Shown: positions 16,644 through 26,225, numbered from the stretch's first letter. The stretch is DNA of 64,000 bases from Mucilaginibacter sp. (GCA_031292485.1 JARLHA010000042.1:95831-159830); one strand, 5' to 3'. Notes: generated by a model not told the origin, from the sequence alone. Translations and numbers: made by a program.

Positions 16644-16742
16644 TTGTCATTGCGAGGCACGAAGCAATCGCGAACTTTGCACGTTTGAATCCATAACGGT
16701 GAAGCATAGTCCGCGATTGCCGCGCTGCACTCGCAATGACAA
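16644..16742. repeat. 99-base palindromic intergenic repeat
   Basis: The ends TTGTCATTGCGA (16644-16655) and TCGCAATGACAA (16731-16742) are exact inverted repeats. Inside, GCAATCGCG (16664-16672) pairs with CGCGATTGC (16712-16720). It lies between convergent genes and resembles the REP/MITE-like CATTGCGAGGnACGAAGCAATC family that I recall as widespread in Bacteroidota genomes. It could end transcription in both directions. Confidence 0.8.
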
Positions 16743-16790
16743 AAAGTTTAAAGGCTTGAAAATCGGCACTTTGAAAGCCACTATTGAGAA

Positions 16791-18086
16791 TTAGCCGAGA
16801 TTAACTTTTTTCATTCTGGGTGAAAGAAAATGCATTAGCACCCAGGCCAGCAGGTATGCGCAGCCGCATATAAAGAAGATAATATTGTATCCGGTTACTA
16901 TATGCCCGGCTTTTTTGCTGGCATCTAAAATATATCCTATAAACGTAGGGAAAAAAAAGCCGCCCACAGCCCCGGCCATACTTCCAATACCAACAACCGA
17001 ACTTATAGCCTTTTTCGGAAAAACGTCTGAAGTGGTTGTGAAAATATTGGCGCTCCATGCCTGGTGTGCAGCTGCCGCCAGTCCGATCAACCCAACCGCC
17101 TGCCAGATATTTGTAGCGAAACGGGCCGTTATTATTGGCACAACGCACAAAGCAAACAGTAGCATGGCTGTTTTTCGTGCTTTAAAAGCCGTCCAGCCTT
17201 TTTTTATCAGCCAGGAGGATAAATGGCCGCCGCCGATGCTGCCTATGGTGGTTGCGGTATAAACAATTACCAGGGGAAGGCTGGGTTTTGTAAGGTCGAT
17301 ATGAAAAGTGCTGGAAAAATAGGAAGGAAGCCAGAAAAGGAAAAAATACCATATCGGGTCGGTCAGGAGTTTTCCGGTCACGAAGGTCCATGTTTGGCGG
17401 ATGCCCAACAGTTTTATCCATTTAACCTTGTTTTCTTCGCCGGTATTTATGTATACTTCATCCAGGTCGCTTTGGATAAATTCATATTCTTCTGCTGTTA
17501 ATTTTTTATGCCTTGACGGTATTTCATAAAATGCAAGCCAAAACATCAGCCAGATAAACCCGATTGCGCCGGTAATTATAAAGGCCATCTGCCATCCGTA
17601 AATTCCCAATATCCAGGGAACCAGAACAGGTGCCACTACAGCGCCAATATTGGCGCCTGAATTAAATATGCCCGTGGCCAGGGCTCTTTCCTTTTTAGGG
17701 AACCATTCAGCAACGGTTTTAATAGCCGCGGGGAAATTTCCGCCTTCGCCAATGCCTAAAGCGGACCGGGCCGCGCCAAAACCAAAAGTTGACCTCGCGA
17801 CAGCATGGCCAATGGCTGCCAGGCTCCAGATAATTATTGAGAATGTATAGCCGAGTTTAGTGCCAATCTTGTCGATAACATTGCCAAAAAGGAGCAGACC
17901 TATTGCATAAGATGCTGTAAAGGCCATTACGATATGGCTATAATCGGTTTCTGTCCAGTGGAGTTGAGCGGATAAGGTGGGTTTTAACAAGCCGATAATT
18001 TGCCGGTCGAGGTAGTTGATGGTTGTTGCAAAAAACAGTAGAGCGACAATAACCCATCTGTAATTCCCGACCGTGTTTTTATTCAT
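16791..18086 (-). CDS. exuT: MFS hexuronate/sugar-acid transporter, ExuT-like
   Basis: This 431-residue inner membrane transporter of the anion:cation symporter family has 12 predicted helices. It opens with YRWVIVALLFFATTINYLDRQ, the usual ExuT/GudP start. It has FGNVIDKIGTKLGYT in the loop after helix 2, and GIGEGGNFPAAIKTVAEWFP with KKERALATGIFNSGANIG, the family signature. It is the last gene of the uxaC-kdgK-eda cluster, 25 bases after the aldolase stop, so galacturonate or glucuronate is the likely substrate. Confidence 0.88.
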   Translation of the reverse strand: MNKNTVGNYRWVIVALLFFATTINYLDRQIIGLLKPTLSAQLHWTETDYSHIVMAFTASYAIGLLLFGNVIDKIGTKLGYTFSIIIWSLAAIGHAVARSTFGFGAARSALGIGEGGNFPAAIKTVAEWFPKKERALATGIFNSGANIGAVVAPVLVPWILGIYGWQMAFIITGAIGFIWLMFWLAFYEIPSRHKKLTAEEYEFIQSDLDEVYINTGEENKVKWIKLLGIRQTWTFVTGKLLTDPIWYFFLFWLPSYFSSTFHIDLTKPSLPLVIVYTATTIGSIGGGHLSSWLIKKGWTAFKARKTAMLLFALCVVPIITARFATNIWQAVGLIGLAAAAHQAWSANIFTTTSDVFPKKAISSVVGIGSMAGAVGGFFFPTFIGYILDASKKAGHIVTGYNIIFFICGCAYLLAWVLMHFLSPRMKKVNLG

Positions 18087-18110
18087 TATCCCGCTTTTTG
18101 ATTGTGTAAA

Positions 18111-18770
18111 TTACAGGGCAGTTTTTACTAATTCCAATGCTTTAACGGTATTAGTGACTAACTGATCATAAAGCCGGTTATCTAATATTTCCTTACTGAT
18201 GAGTTTGCTTCCCATACCGACCGCGCTTACACCGGAATGAAACCAGGCATTAATATTTTCAGAAGTGAGTTCAACGCCACCGGTAGGCATAAATAACTGC
18301 CCCGGAAATAATTCCTTAATTGAACTTACAAAGGCCGGGCCCAATATGTTTGCAGGGAATATTTTGATCAGTTCGGCGCCATGTTTCTGCGCAGCATAAA
18401 TCTCAGTGGGGGTCATACAGCCAGGTATCCACAATAATTTGTGTTTGTGAGCCGCTTTGGCTACTTCGCCGTTTACAATAGGCGATACGATGAAATCAGC
18501 GCCGGCATCAATAAATGTTTCCGCTTCGGATATGTTTTTTATCGTCCCTATGCCCAAATAAAGATCAGCCATTTCCTTGTCAACGGCTTTTCGCAACACT
18601 TTAAAATTTTCGAAGGCCTGTTTGCCCCTGTTGGTATATTCAAATACCCTGATACCGGCTTTATATAAAGCACGGGTAATTTGCAGGCTTACTTCGGCAT
18701 CTTCATAAAAGAATAAAGGCAGCATTCCCTGGGTGAGTATACTGTTCAATACCGCTTTTTTTATTTTCAT
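18111..18770 (-). CDS. eda: KDPG/KHG aldolase
   Basis: This cytoplasmic class I aldolase splits 2-keto-3-deoxy-6-phosphogluconate into pyruvate and glyceraldehyde 3-phosphate. The 219-residue length is normal. Seen: the Glu in VFEYTNRG near residue 40, the Schiff-base Lys in ELIKIFPANILGPAF near residue 138, and the phosphate-binding segment PTGGVELTSENINAWF. It follows the KDG kinase by seven bases and completes the lower pathway from KDG. Confidence 0.93.
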   Translation of the reverse strand: MKIKKAVLNSILTQGMLPLFFYEDAEVSLQITRALYKAGIRVFEYTNRGKQAFENFKVLRKAVDKEMADLYLGIGTIKNISEAETFIDAGADFIVSPIVNGEVAKAAHKHKLLWIPGCMTPTEIYAAQKHGAELIKIFPANILGPAFVSSIKELFPGQLFMPTGGVELTSENINAWFHSGVSAVGMGSKLISKEILDNRLYDQLVTNTVKALELVKTAL

Positions 18771-18777
18771 GGCAGGT

Positions 18778-19824
18778 TTATTTTAGGTTTAATTTTATTG
18801 CGTTTTTTATTTCAGCTACAGTACAGGTGGTGGCATCTCCATTTATGAACAATTTTTCAAAGGCAGCAGCAGTTGCAAATTCAATTATTTCATCCGCCGC
18901 ATGCGTGTTATAAAATCCATAGATAAGCCCGGCCATAAAACAATCCCCGCTGCCTACCTTATCTATTACTTGTTCCGTTTGATATTCTCCTGAATTATAT
19001 AATTGGTTATTGACATACAAAGTTGTATAATATTTTATATCTTTTGTAGCATCAAACCGAAAAGTGTTGGCTACAGCCTTGCATTTTGGAAAGCGGTTTA
19101 AAATGCTCTCCGAGGTTCTCAATGATTCTTCTAAATATATAGTCTTTTGCCCAGACTTGTGGATATCTGGTGTTATTTCTATACCAAGCATGGTTTCTGC
19201 CGCCCAAATATTCCCCATAACAAGGTCACAATAATTTACCAATTCAGGCATTATCTCTATCGGTGATTTACCGTATTGCCATAATTTCGACCGGTAGTTT
19301 AAATCAACCGAAATAGTAATTCCCTTTTTTTCGGCAGCTTCCAGTACTTCTTTACATACATCCGCTACATTTTGGCCAATGGCCGGGCATATGGCACTAA
19401 AATGAAACCAGCTGACATTCTGCAAAACCTTATCCCAATCGATAACACCTGTTTTGATATTGGCGAAGGCTGAACCGGCACGGTCATATATTAAACCGTT
19501 ATGTTTAACGTCCTGTCCTGTCGTTAAATAATATAAGCCTATACGTCCATCACCATAATGAATTTGGGATGTATCAATCCCCATTTTCTTCAGATACTCT
19601 ATTATTTGTGCTGATAGACTATTATCAGGTAATAAAGTAAAGTATTTAACGGGTAAACCCCATAATGCGAGCGCATTTGCTGCATTGAGTTCGGCGCCGC
19701 CAATATAAAAGGGTATTTTATTGTTGTTCAACCAGTCGCCGTCAGCGTCGGGACAAAGGCGGATGAGTAATTCGCCAAATGAAAGTATAGAACCGTTTTT
19801 TTCTTGTTTTAACAGATCGCTCAT
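18778..19824 (-). CDS. kdgK: 2-keto-3-deoxygluconate kinase, PfkB family
   Basis: A ribokinase-like enzyme that phosphorylates KDG to KDPG with ATP. The 348-residue protein has the PfkB N-terminal segment (FGELLIRLCPD, then FYIGGAELNAANALALWGLP) and the C-terminal signature DKVGSGDCFMAGLIYGF with the catalytic Asp. KDG kinase rather than another sugar kinase is inferred from its place between uxaC and eda. Its ATG overlaps the uxaC stop by 4 bases. Confidence 0.88.
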   Translation of the reverse strand: MSDLLKQEKNGSILSFGELLIRLCPDADGDWLNNNKIPFYIGGAELNAANALALWGLPVKYFTLLPDNSLSAQIIEYLKKMGIDTSQIHYGDGRIGLYYLTTGQDVKHNGLIYDRAGSAFANIKTGVIDWDKVLQNVSWFHFSAICPAIGQNVADVCKEVLEAAEKKGITISVDLNYRSKLWQYGKSPIEIMPELVNYCDLVMGNIWAAETMLGIEITPDIHKSGQKTIYLEESLRTSESILNRFPKCKAVANTFRFDATKDIKYYTTLYVNNQLYNSGEYQTEQVIDKVGSGDCFMAGLIYGFYNTHAADEIIEFATAAAFEKLFINGDATTCTVAEIKNAIKLNLK

Positions 19825-21233
19825 TTTACTTGATCAAAACCAAAATATTTCTTTGCATTAAAATAGCTTATGTCCTGAACGATCTTTCCTGTCCATTCCA
19901 GGTCATTTGGCAATTCGCCGTTCTCGATATCATTTCCCAGGAGGTTGCACAATATTCTTCGGAAATATTCGTGCCTCGGAAAGGATAAAAAGCTCCGCGA
20001 ATCGGTGAGCATACCCACCATGCGGCTTAAAAGGCCCATTGTTGAGAGCGCATTAAGTTGTTTGATCATGCCGTCCTTTTGATCCAAAAACCACCAGGCC
20101 GAGCCAAACTGCATCTTTCCTGCGATTGAGCCGTCATTAAAGTTCCCGGCCATGGTTGCCATTAGTTCATTGTCGCCGGGATTAAGGTTATAGAGGATAG
20201 TTTTTGTCAGTTTGTTTTCGGCCTGTATCTTGTTCAAAAATTTTGACAGGGATCTTCCCTGCGCAAAATCGCCAATGGAATCGAAGCCTGTATCGGGGCC
20301 GATCTCCGTTAAGGCCCTGGTGTTATTATTTCTTAATGCGCCCAGGTGAAATTGCTGCACCCAGCCTTTTTCGTGATCCCAAAGCGCAAAATGGTATAAC
20401 ATTGCCGATTTGAACTTTACAACTTCATCGTGGGTTAATTCTCTTTGCGCTAATATTTTCAGAAAAACCGTCCTGATCTCATTTTCTGTATAGCTGGCCG
20501 AATAGAGTTGCTCGAGTCCGTGATCTGAAACGCAGCATCCATTTGCAGCAAAGTAGTCATGGCGTTTTTTTAAAACGTCAATATAAGTATCAAAATTGCA
20601 GATGTCAGTCCCTATTATTGCTTCAAGCTGACGGATATAATACGTAAACGCTTCCACATCGTCGGCCTGCATGGCTTTATCCGGCCTGAAAGCAGGCAAA
20701 ACTTTTACATTGTAACTATCTCTCTTAATTTTTTGATGGTATGCTAAACTATCAACCGGGTCATCCGTAGTACAAACGACTTCTACATTTTTGTTTTTGA
20801 TGATGTTTTTAACGCTGAACTCAGGCGACTGCAATTTTTCGGTACATTCATCATAAATCTTTTTAGCCGTTTGGGGTGATAATATTTCGTGGATGCCGAA
20901 ATACCGTTGCAATTCAAGATGCGTCCAGTGATAGAGCGGATTGCGCAGGGTATACGGTACTGTTGCCGCCCATGCTTCAAACTTTTCCTTGTCTGTTTTA
21001 TCCCCGGTGATGTAAGCTTCGTTTATGCCATTGGCGCGCATTGCCCTCCATTTATAATGGTCGCCGTGAAGCCAGATATGGGTGAGGTTGTCGAAATTTA
21101 TATCATTGGCAATCTGATCAGCCGGGAGGTGGCAATGGTAATCTATAATTGGTAAGCCTGCAGCATACTCATGGTACAAACGCTGGGCGGTTTTTGTTTC
21201 AAGTAAAAAATCTTCGTTTAAAAAAGGTTTCAT
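19821..21233 (-). CDS. uxaC: Glucuronate/galacturonate isomerase
   Basis: UxaC converts D-glucuronate to fructuronate and D-galacturonate to tagaturonate in the cytoplasm. At 470 residues it is full length. Motifs: IDYHCHLPADQIANDINFDN near residue 30 with metal-binding His, WRAMRANGI, the conserved QFHLGALRNNN near residue 300 and the C-terminal GMLTDSRSFLSFPRHEYFRR. It is the first gene of the uxaC-kdgK-eda-transporter operon. The window has no fructuronate or tagaturonate reductase and no mannonate or altronate dehydratase, so the middle steps must be encoded elsewhere. Confidence 0.95.
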   Translation of the reverse strand: MKPFLNEDFLLETKTAQRLYHEYAAGLPIIDYHCHLPADQIANDINFDNLTHIWLHGDHYKWRAMRANGINEAYITGDKTDKEKFEAWAATVPYTLRNPLYHWTHLELQRYFGIHEILSPQTAKKIYDECTEKLQSPEFSVKNIIKNKNVEVVCTTDDPVDSLAYHQKIKRDSYNVKVLPAFRPDKAMQADDVEAFTYYIRQLEAIIGTDICNFDTYIDVLKKRHDYFAANGCCVSDHGLEQLYSASYTENEIRTVFLKILAQRELTHDEVVKFKSAMLYHFALWDHEKGWVQQFHLGALRNNNTRALTEIGPDTGFDSIGDFAQGRSLSKFLNKIQAENKLTKTILYNLNPGDNELMATMAGNFNDGSIAGKMQFGSAWWFLDQKDGMIKQLNALSTMGLLSRMVGMLTDSRSFLSFPRHEYFRRILCNLLGNDIENGELPNDLEWTGKIVQDISYFNAKKYFGFDQVK

Positions 21234-21311
21234 TTAAAATTTATTTCCCGGTAAAGCAAAATTTGGCCTGTTTAATGGTTTTTTAATTTTCGGAAGCAAT
21301 ATACTTTATAT

Positions 21312-21326
21312 GTTATATATTATAAC
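21312..21326. promoter_or_regulatory. Palindrome between uxaC and the divergent reductase gene
   Basis: GTTATA-TAT-TATAAC is a perfect palindrome around three bases, 79 bases upstream of the uxaC ATG and 119 bases upstream of the reductase ATG. It is the clearest symmetrical element in the divergent gap and a candidate operator for hexuronate control. Being all A/T except its ends, it could arise by chance. Confidence 0.35.
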
Positions 21327-21444
21327 AAGGTTTTAGTTAATTTACAAAACTTAGCCTGTATAGACATAAAACAGATAATTCTTTATTTCGGGAACACTTT
21401 ACCTGCACAATGTTGTTGCTTGTATAACAAACCTTTATAAATTT

Positions 21445-22110
21445 ATGGAAAAGCATATTGTTAAAGTGTTAAAAACTAAATTTATAACACACAATGTGAA
21501 AAGATTTACGCTCCAAAAACCCTTTGGGTATAATTTTACATCCGGACAGGCTACTGATGTGTCTATCAATAAACCCGGCCTCGAAAATGAACTTCGCCCA
21601 TTTACTTTTACCTGCCTTAACAGTGATGACCACCTTGAGTTTACTATTAAAATTTATAAAGGCCACAACGGCATTACGGAAAAATTACTCGATGTTAATT
21701 CAGGAGATGAATTGATATTGCATGAAGTATTTGGCGCCATTAATTTCCTGGGATCCGGCCTTTTTATTGCCGGGGGAGCAGGAATAACACCGTTTATCTC
21801 TATCCTTCGCCAACTGAAAAAGGACGGTAAACTGGACGGTAATATTTTACTTTTTGCTAATCACACGGAGGATGATATCATTATAAAAGATGAACTCGAC
21901 TCCATGCTGGGCAAAAATCATGTCGATTTTATAGCTGCGCCTTTGTCAGGGAAACAGGGCAGACACATTGATAAGACCGCTCTTAAACAATATCTGAACC
22001 CGAAAATAAAATACTGCTACATCTGCGGTCCGGATGAATTTGTGATACAAATTAAAACCAGTTTGCTGGAACTGGGCATAGCAGAAGAGCAGATTGTTAT
22101 TGAGCAATAA
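21445..22110 (+). CDS. FAD/NAD(P)-binding ferredoxin reductase-like protein
   Basis: This 221-residue flavoprotein reductase has the FAD-binding barrel with RPFTFTC near residue 52 (the RxYS/T-type motif). The NAD(P)-binding half follows, with GGAGITPFISILRQL near residue 110 and ICGPDEFV near residue 192. There is no [2Fe-2S] or haem domain, so it must pass electrons to or from a separate partner. It is related to flavodoxin/ferredoxin NADP reductases and phenol hydroxylase reductases. It is transcribed away from uxaC, and no functional link is evident. Confidence 0.8.
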   Translation: MEKHIVKVLKTKFITHNVKRFTLQKPFGYNFTSGQATDVSINKPGLENELRPFTFTCLNSDDHLEFTIKIYKGHNGITEKLLDVNSGDELILHEVFGAINFLGSGLFIAGGAGITPFISILRQLKKDGKLDGNILLFANHTEDDIIIKDELDSMLGKNHVDFIAAPLSGKQGRHIDKTALKQYLNPKIKYCYICGPDEFVIQIKTSLLELGIAEEQIVIEQ

Positions 22111-22135
22111 TTAAGCTGTTAGCCTGCGTTCCGTG

Positions 22136-22894
22136 TTAAATAAAGGAACTGCTGCTTTTATCAAGGAATAATACGGCATTTGGATGTTTGCGTAAAATAG
22201 TTGACGGATATTCTTCAATAATGTCGCAATTTAAGGTGTTATAAACTGCGTTAGCCTTGTTTTTTCCCGGTACCATGCAATAAATATATTTGCCCGCCAT
22301 TAAAGCCGGGATAGTTAAAGTGATTGCGTATGCGGGCACGCTATTGAGTGCAGCAAAACAGCCATCGTTGACCTGCTGTTGCCGGCATGCGGCATCCAGC
22401 TTTACCATTTTTACCATCGACTGGTCGTTGAAGTAAGCTACATGTGGATCATTAAAGGCCAGGTGCCCGTTTTCGCCAATGCCCAGGCAAACAATATCAG
22501 GCGGTAATTGTGCTAAAAGTTTTGTGTACCGTTTGCATTCCGCTCCAATATCGGCAGCATTCCCATTAATATAATTAACCGAGTTGAAGGGCAACTGGTT
22601 GGATATTTTTTTATTAAGGAATGCTGCAAATGAATGTGTATCGTTTTTGGGTAATTCGATATATTCATCCATTTGAAATGCGTTTACGCGCCTCCAGTCT
22701 ACATTTGACGATTCAACCATTGCATCCAAAAATTCATTTTGAGAGGGAGCAGCGGCAAAAATTACATTTACATACTCTTGTTGTGTCAGCAGATAATTTA
22801 TTTTCGCGCATACCATCAACGCGGCCTCTGCACCAAGCAGCATCCTGTTCTTATGGATCTTTATGATCAGGTTATCAACTACCTGCAGTTTCAT
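22136..22894 (-). CDS. nagB: Glucosamine-6-phosphate deaminase
   Basis: NagB converts glucosamine 6-phosphate to fructose 6-phosphate and ammonia. At 252 residues it is slightly short for the family. Catalytic features: FQMDEYIELP near residue 74, with the Asp that acts as base, and GIGENGHLAFNDP near residue 138, with the active His. The C-terminus ends LRKHPNAVLFLDKSSSS. Its start overlaps nagA by 20 bases, so the two are translated together. The sugar isomerase/6-phosphogluconolactonase fold is shared with other enzymes, but context supports NagB. Confidence 0.88.
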   Translation of the reverse strand: MKLQVVDNLIIKIHKNRMLLGAEAALMVCAKINYLLTQQEYVNVIFAAAPSQNEFLDAMVESSNVDWRRVNAFQMDEYIELPKNDTHSFAAFLNKKISNQLPFNSVNYINGNAADIGAECKRYTKLLAQLPPDIVCLGIGENGHLAFNDPHVAYFNDQSMVKMVKLDAACRQQQVNDGCFAALNSVPAYAITLTIPALMAGKYIYCMVPGKNKANAVYNTLNCDIIEEYPSTILRKHPNAVLFLDKSSSSFI

Positions 22895-24089
22895 TGTCAG
22901 CTAACGTTTTTCTGTACACAACTCTTCCTTTAACGATGGTCATTTCAATATTTATATCCTCATCAAAAATTATAATATCTGCATCCATTCCGGCAGCTAA
23001 TGTCCCCTTTTTATTCTCAATTTTCATAATTTTTGCCGGAGTTGCTGTAGCCATTTCAACTGCCTCAAGTAAAGGTACACCAGCCATTGTTATCATGTTG
23101 TACACCAGCTTATTGGTTGTTGCAACGCTGCCGGCAAAGGCGCTCCGGTCAGGGAGTTTAGCTACACCATCTTCCACAATTACTTTTAAACCATTTTTTA
23201 AACTGCCTAAAATACTTTCTCCTTCGGGCATTCCTGCAGCACGCATGGCATCGGTTATCAGTGCAGTTTTGCCCGCGCCTTTTATTTTATAAACCAGTTT
23301 CAATAGAGGTTTCGGCAAATGGACTCCATCGGCAATGATCTCTACATCCATTTCATCTATCAAAAACGCGCTTTCAATTACGCCGGCATACCTGAAGGCA
23401 TTGCGCCTTGTAACTCCTGACATACCCGAATAAAGATGTGTGGCCAGCGAATAGCCGTTTTCCATCGCGATCAAAATTTCCTCATAAATAGCATCAGTAT
23501 GTGCAATAGACGCCAAAACTCCCTTTGATGTTACATATTTCCCAAATTCAATTGCGCCGTTCAATTCGGGCGCAGCACTCCATCGTTTGATAACGGTGGT
23601 GTTACTTAAAATTTCCGTGTATTCATCAGGGTCAGGATCGCGGATATACCTTGGGTCCTGCGCCCCGCATTGTTTAATCGAAAAATAGGGCCCTTCCAGG
23701 TGCATGCCAATAAACTCCGAGCCGTTTATATTTTGTTTATGAGCTATTTCGTAGATCCTCAGCGTTTCAAGTAATTCTTCTTTACTGCTTGTCAGGGTAG
23801 TTGGCAGCATGGCGGTTGTGCCGTACCTGGCATGTGCGCCTGCAATGGCTAGAAAGGCTTCAACCGTATTGTCCATAAAATCGTGCCCGCCGCCACCATG
23901 TAAATGGATGTCAATGAACCCGGGGGATACATAATTTCCGCCTGCATCAATTTCAATGGCGTACGGCGCATCAATATTTTCAGGACTAATAGCTGTAATA
24001 GTACTGTTAGTGATCAAAATACATCCGTTATTCAAAATACCCGAAGGCGTTATGAATTTCCCGTTAAATATTTTCAGTTGTTGGTCCAC
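22875..24089 (-). CDS. nagA: N-acetylglucosamine-6-phosphate deacetylase
   Basis: NagA removes acetate from N-acetylglucosamine 6-phosphate. The 404-residue amidohydrolase shows the metal motif GFIDIHLHGGGGHDFMDNT near residue 57, the Glu in GMHLEGPYFS near residue 130, His ligands in SIAHTDA and ATHLYSGM, and the catalytic Asp in LITDAMRAAGMPEG. The start is a GTG at 24089; the protein already begins in the usual family position (LKIFNGKFITPSG), so an upstream ATG is not needed. It lies between a hexosaminidase gene (15 bases upstream) and nagB. Confidence 0.93.
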   Translation of the reverse strand: MDQQLKIFNGKFITPSGILNNGCILITNSTITAISPENIDAPYAIEIDAGGNYVSPGFIDIHLHGGGGHDFMDNTVEAFLAIAGAHARYGTTAMLPTTLTSSKEELLETLRIYEIAHKQNINGSEFIGMHLEGPYFSIKQCGAQDPRYIRDPDPDEYTEILSNTTVIKRWSAAPELNGAIEFGKYVTSKGVLASIAHTDAIYEEILIAMENGYSLATHLYSGMSGVTRRNAFRYAGVIESAFLIDEMDVEIIADGVHLPKPLLKLVYKIKGAGKTALITDAMRAAGMPEGESILGSLKNGLKVIVEDGVAKLPDRSAFAGSVATTNKLVYNMITMAGVPLLEAVEMATATPAKIMKIENKKGTLAAGMDADIIIFDEDINIEMTIVKGRVVYRKTLADNETAGS

Positions 24090-24104
24090 TGTGCAGCGTT
24101 AATA

Positions 24105-25655
24105 TTACTTATTTCCTGCTAAACGGTCGTACAAAAGTCTAAGTCTTGCACTTCTTAATTCGTTTTCCTCCGCCAATTCAGCAGGATAGAGGAAGTTTTT
24201 ATTGAGTTGCGAAAAATGAAGGTCTAACAGTGTTTCATTTATCATCAGGTTTTTTAATTCATCTAATATGGCGGGTTTTTGCAGTGGCATAAACTCCGGC
24301 GAGTTAATAGTTTGTAAAATATAGTGGAATTCAAGATAGTTTGCCCTGATGCCCGCCATCAGCCTGTAATGCTCAAATTCATCTTTGTTTTTTGCGGGTT
24401 GAAGATCGTACAGGGTCTCCAAAGCCTCCTTTGCACTATCGCGCAATTGTTTAACTGTTAAAGGCAAAGTGGATTTAACTTCACCATTAAATAGCTCATA
24501 TGGAGCAGTCTTCAATGTTTTCCAAAACTTTGCCGATTCTGATGCATTAAAGCCGTAATGCTCCTTGCAATAGCCGGTAATAAAACCATCAATATCCAAC
24601 AGTTGTGCTGATTTTATACTCTGCGCATATGCCGCTACAAGCATATTAAAGCCGCTAAGGGGATAAACGTGCCGGATCGCATATTCTTCCGTTAATTCGT
24701 TTTCTGATTCAAAAACCTGGGAATATTGGCCTGATGTTGACCACGAGGTCATCACAATGCCTTTATAGCCTAATTTAGCTGCCTGAGGAACAAAATCACG
24801 GATGTTTTTGAAGTGTTTTTCCCATTGTGTTAAAAAATAATTATCAGGCGATGACCTTAGCGCCGGTGCGCCCCAAATTTCATAGCCGCTTTGTACCAGT
24901 TTTTTGTGATCGCCGAAGTTATTCAAATCCCAGCCATAATTCCAATCGATAAATACGGTGCCCTTAGGCAGCAATTTGATAGCTTTGGGATATTTTAAAG
25001 CAATATCGGCCCAAAGTACCGGTGTTTTGCCAAGCCTGATCACAATATTGCACAGCATCCGGATATAATTGATATATAGTTTTGATTTGCCTTCTTTGGC
25101 AACCATTAGCCGGCATCTTTCGTCGTGACCAAGCAAATATGTCTCATCTCCGCCAATATGGATATATTTTGACGTGTGGGTTGAGGCCAGTTCAGTATAC
25201 AGATCGGTAAATAAAGCGCTGTCCTGCCTGGTTTGCAATGGGCAAACTTGCGAGAAATCTTTTTGGTCTTCGCGAAGAGCCTTATACCTGTCGTTCCTTA
25301 AAATATATTCAACATGCCCAAAACTTTGCTGCAGAGGAATCACATCGATTCCAAGATCACTACAGTATTTTATAAATGAAGTTACTTCTGTTTTGGTATA
25401 TGCATACCTGTTTGGGATCAGCGGGTGCTTTTCAAAAGGGTAGGTGCCCTCCCACTCCATAATCAGGGTATTGACACCGTATCCTTGCAGTTTCAGGGCG
25501 AAAGCTTTAAGCGCATCCATCGTCATTACCTGTACCCTTAAATCAAGATGAAAACCTTTTACAATAAACGGGTCATGCTGACTTACGCCAGGCTGAGCAA
25601 TTAAGCCATATGCAGTGTTCAACAATATTAATAAAACCAGGATGTATTTTCTCAT
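24105..25655 (-). CDS. Exported beta-N-acetylhexosaminidase, GH20-like
   Basis: This 516-residue protein has a signal peptide (about 1-20, ending LIA-QP). It is a glycoside hydrolase of the TIM-barrel type. The paired acids of GH20 are seen as HIGGDETYLLG near residue 168, and FGHVEYILRN near residue 111 is the preceding barrel strand. There is no N-terminal GH20b domain of the usual kind, so the enzyme belongs to the shorter, divergent subgroup. It likely releases GlcNAc or GalNAc in the periplasm, which then feeds nagA and nagB in the same operon. No SusC/SusD pair is nearby. Confidence 0.85.
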   Translation of the reverse strand: MRKYILVLLILLNTAYGLIAQPGVSQHDPFIVKGFHLDLRVQVMTMDALKAFALKLQGYGVNTLIMEWEGTYPFEKHPLIPNRYAYTKTEVTSFIKYCSDLGIDVIPLQQSFGHVEYILRNDRYKALREDQKDFSQVCPLQTRQDSALFTDLYTELASTHTSKYIHIGGDETYLLGHDERCRLMVAKEGKSKLYINYIRMLCNIVIRLGKTPVLWADIALKYPKAIKLLPKGTVFIDWNYGWDLNNFGDHKKLVQSGYEIWGAPALRSSPDNYFLTQWEKHFKNIRDFVPQAAKLGYKGIVMTSWSTSGQYSQVFESENELTEEYAIRHVYPLSGFNMLVAAYAQSIKSAQLLDIDGFITGYCKEHYGFNASESAKFWKTLKTAPYELFNGEVKSTLPLTVKQLRDSAKEALETLYDLQPAKNKDEFEHYRLMAGIRANYLEFHYILQTINSPEFMPLQKPAILDELKNLMINETLLDLHFSQLNKNFLYPAELAEENELRSARLRLLYDRLAGNK

Positions 25656-25871
25656 GGATCGTTAATTGGTTTGACACAAGTGAGCTACTGAAATATGCTG
25701 AAATATGGTTAGCCGAATATATAAAGAAAAGTCGACCGGTTGATAAGAACGGGTAGGAAATCCTGAAAAACCTGATTTTCTGACCGGCAAGGCGGTATGC
25801 ACATTTTTTTGTTCACTCGCCGGGGATACCCGGGAAAGAAAGATATTTTATTGTTTGCTTTTTCTGACGGA

Positions 25872-26225
25872 TTATTCAAATCGTTTTACAAGTTCCAGTA
25901 ATTCCGTAATGTCAAACGGTTTTTTTAAATAACCGTTGGCCTCACTTTCCGCCGCCATTTGTTCAAGACCGGTGCTTGCAGATACCAGCACGATCGGGTA
26001 GCGCCTGGTGGCTGGGTTGTTTTTAAATTGCTTACAATAATCGTGTCCATAGCCATCTGTCAGCCGGTTATCCATCAGTATCAGCATTGGTTCGTGTAAA
26101 TGCACCTGTTCCAAAGGCTTGCTGTTGGTAGCTGCCAAAACTTCATATCCCTCGTCAGAAAGAATATAAGTCATAATATTGAGAATGTCAGGGTCATCCT
26201 CTATGATAATGATTTTTTTAGGCAT
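25872..26225 (-). CDS. Single-domain response regulator
   Basis: A 117-residue CheY-like receiver with no output domain. Acidic pocket Asp10/Asp11, phosphoacceptor Asp52 (ILMDNRLTDG), a Ser in place of the usual Thr (VLVSAST) and the conserved Lys in YLKKPFD. It is isolated from any kinase gene. Such proteins relay phosphate or bind a partner. The partner is unknown. Confidence 0.88.
   Translation of the reverse strand: MPKKIIIIEDDPDILNIMTYILSDEGYEVLAATNSKPLEQVHLHEPMLILMDNRLTDGYGHDYCKQFKNNPATRRYPIVLVSASTGLEQMAAESEANGYLKKPFDITELLELVKRFE

Noticed and set aside
22894..23292. 132-codon plus-strand frame opposite nagA
   Set aside because: Shadow of nagA, whose catalytic motifs are all present on the minus strand.
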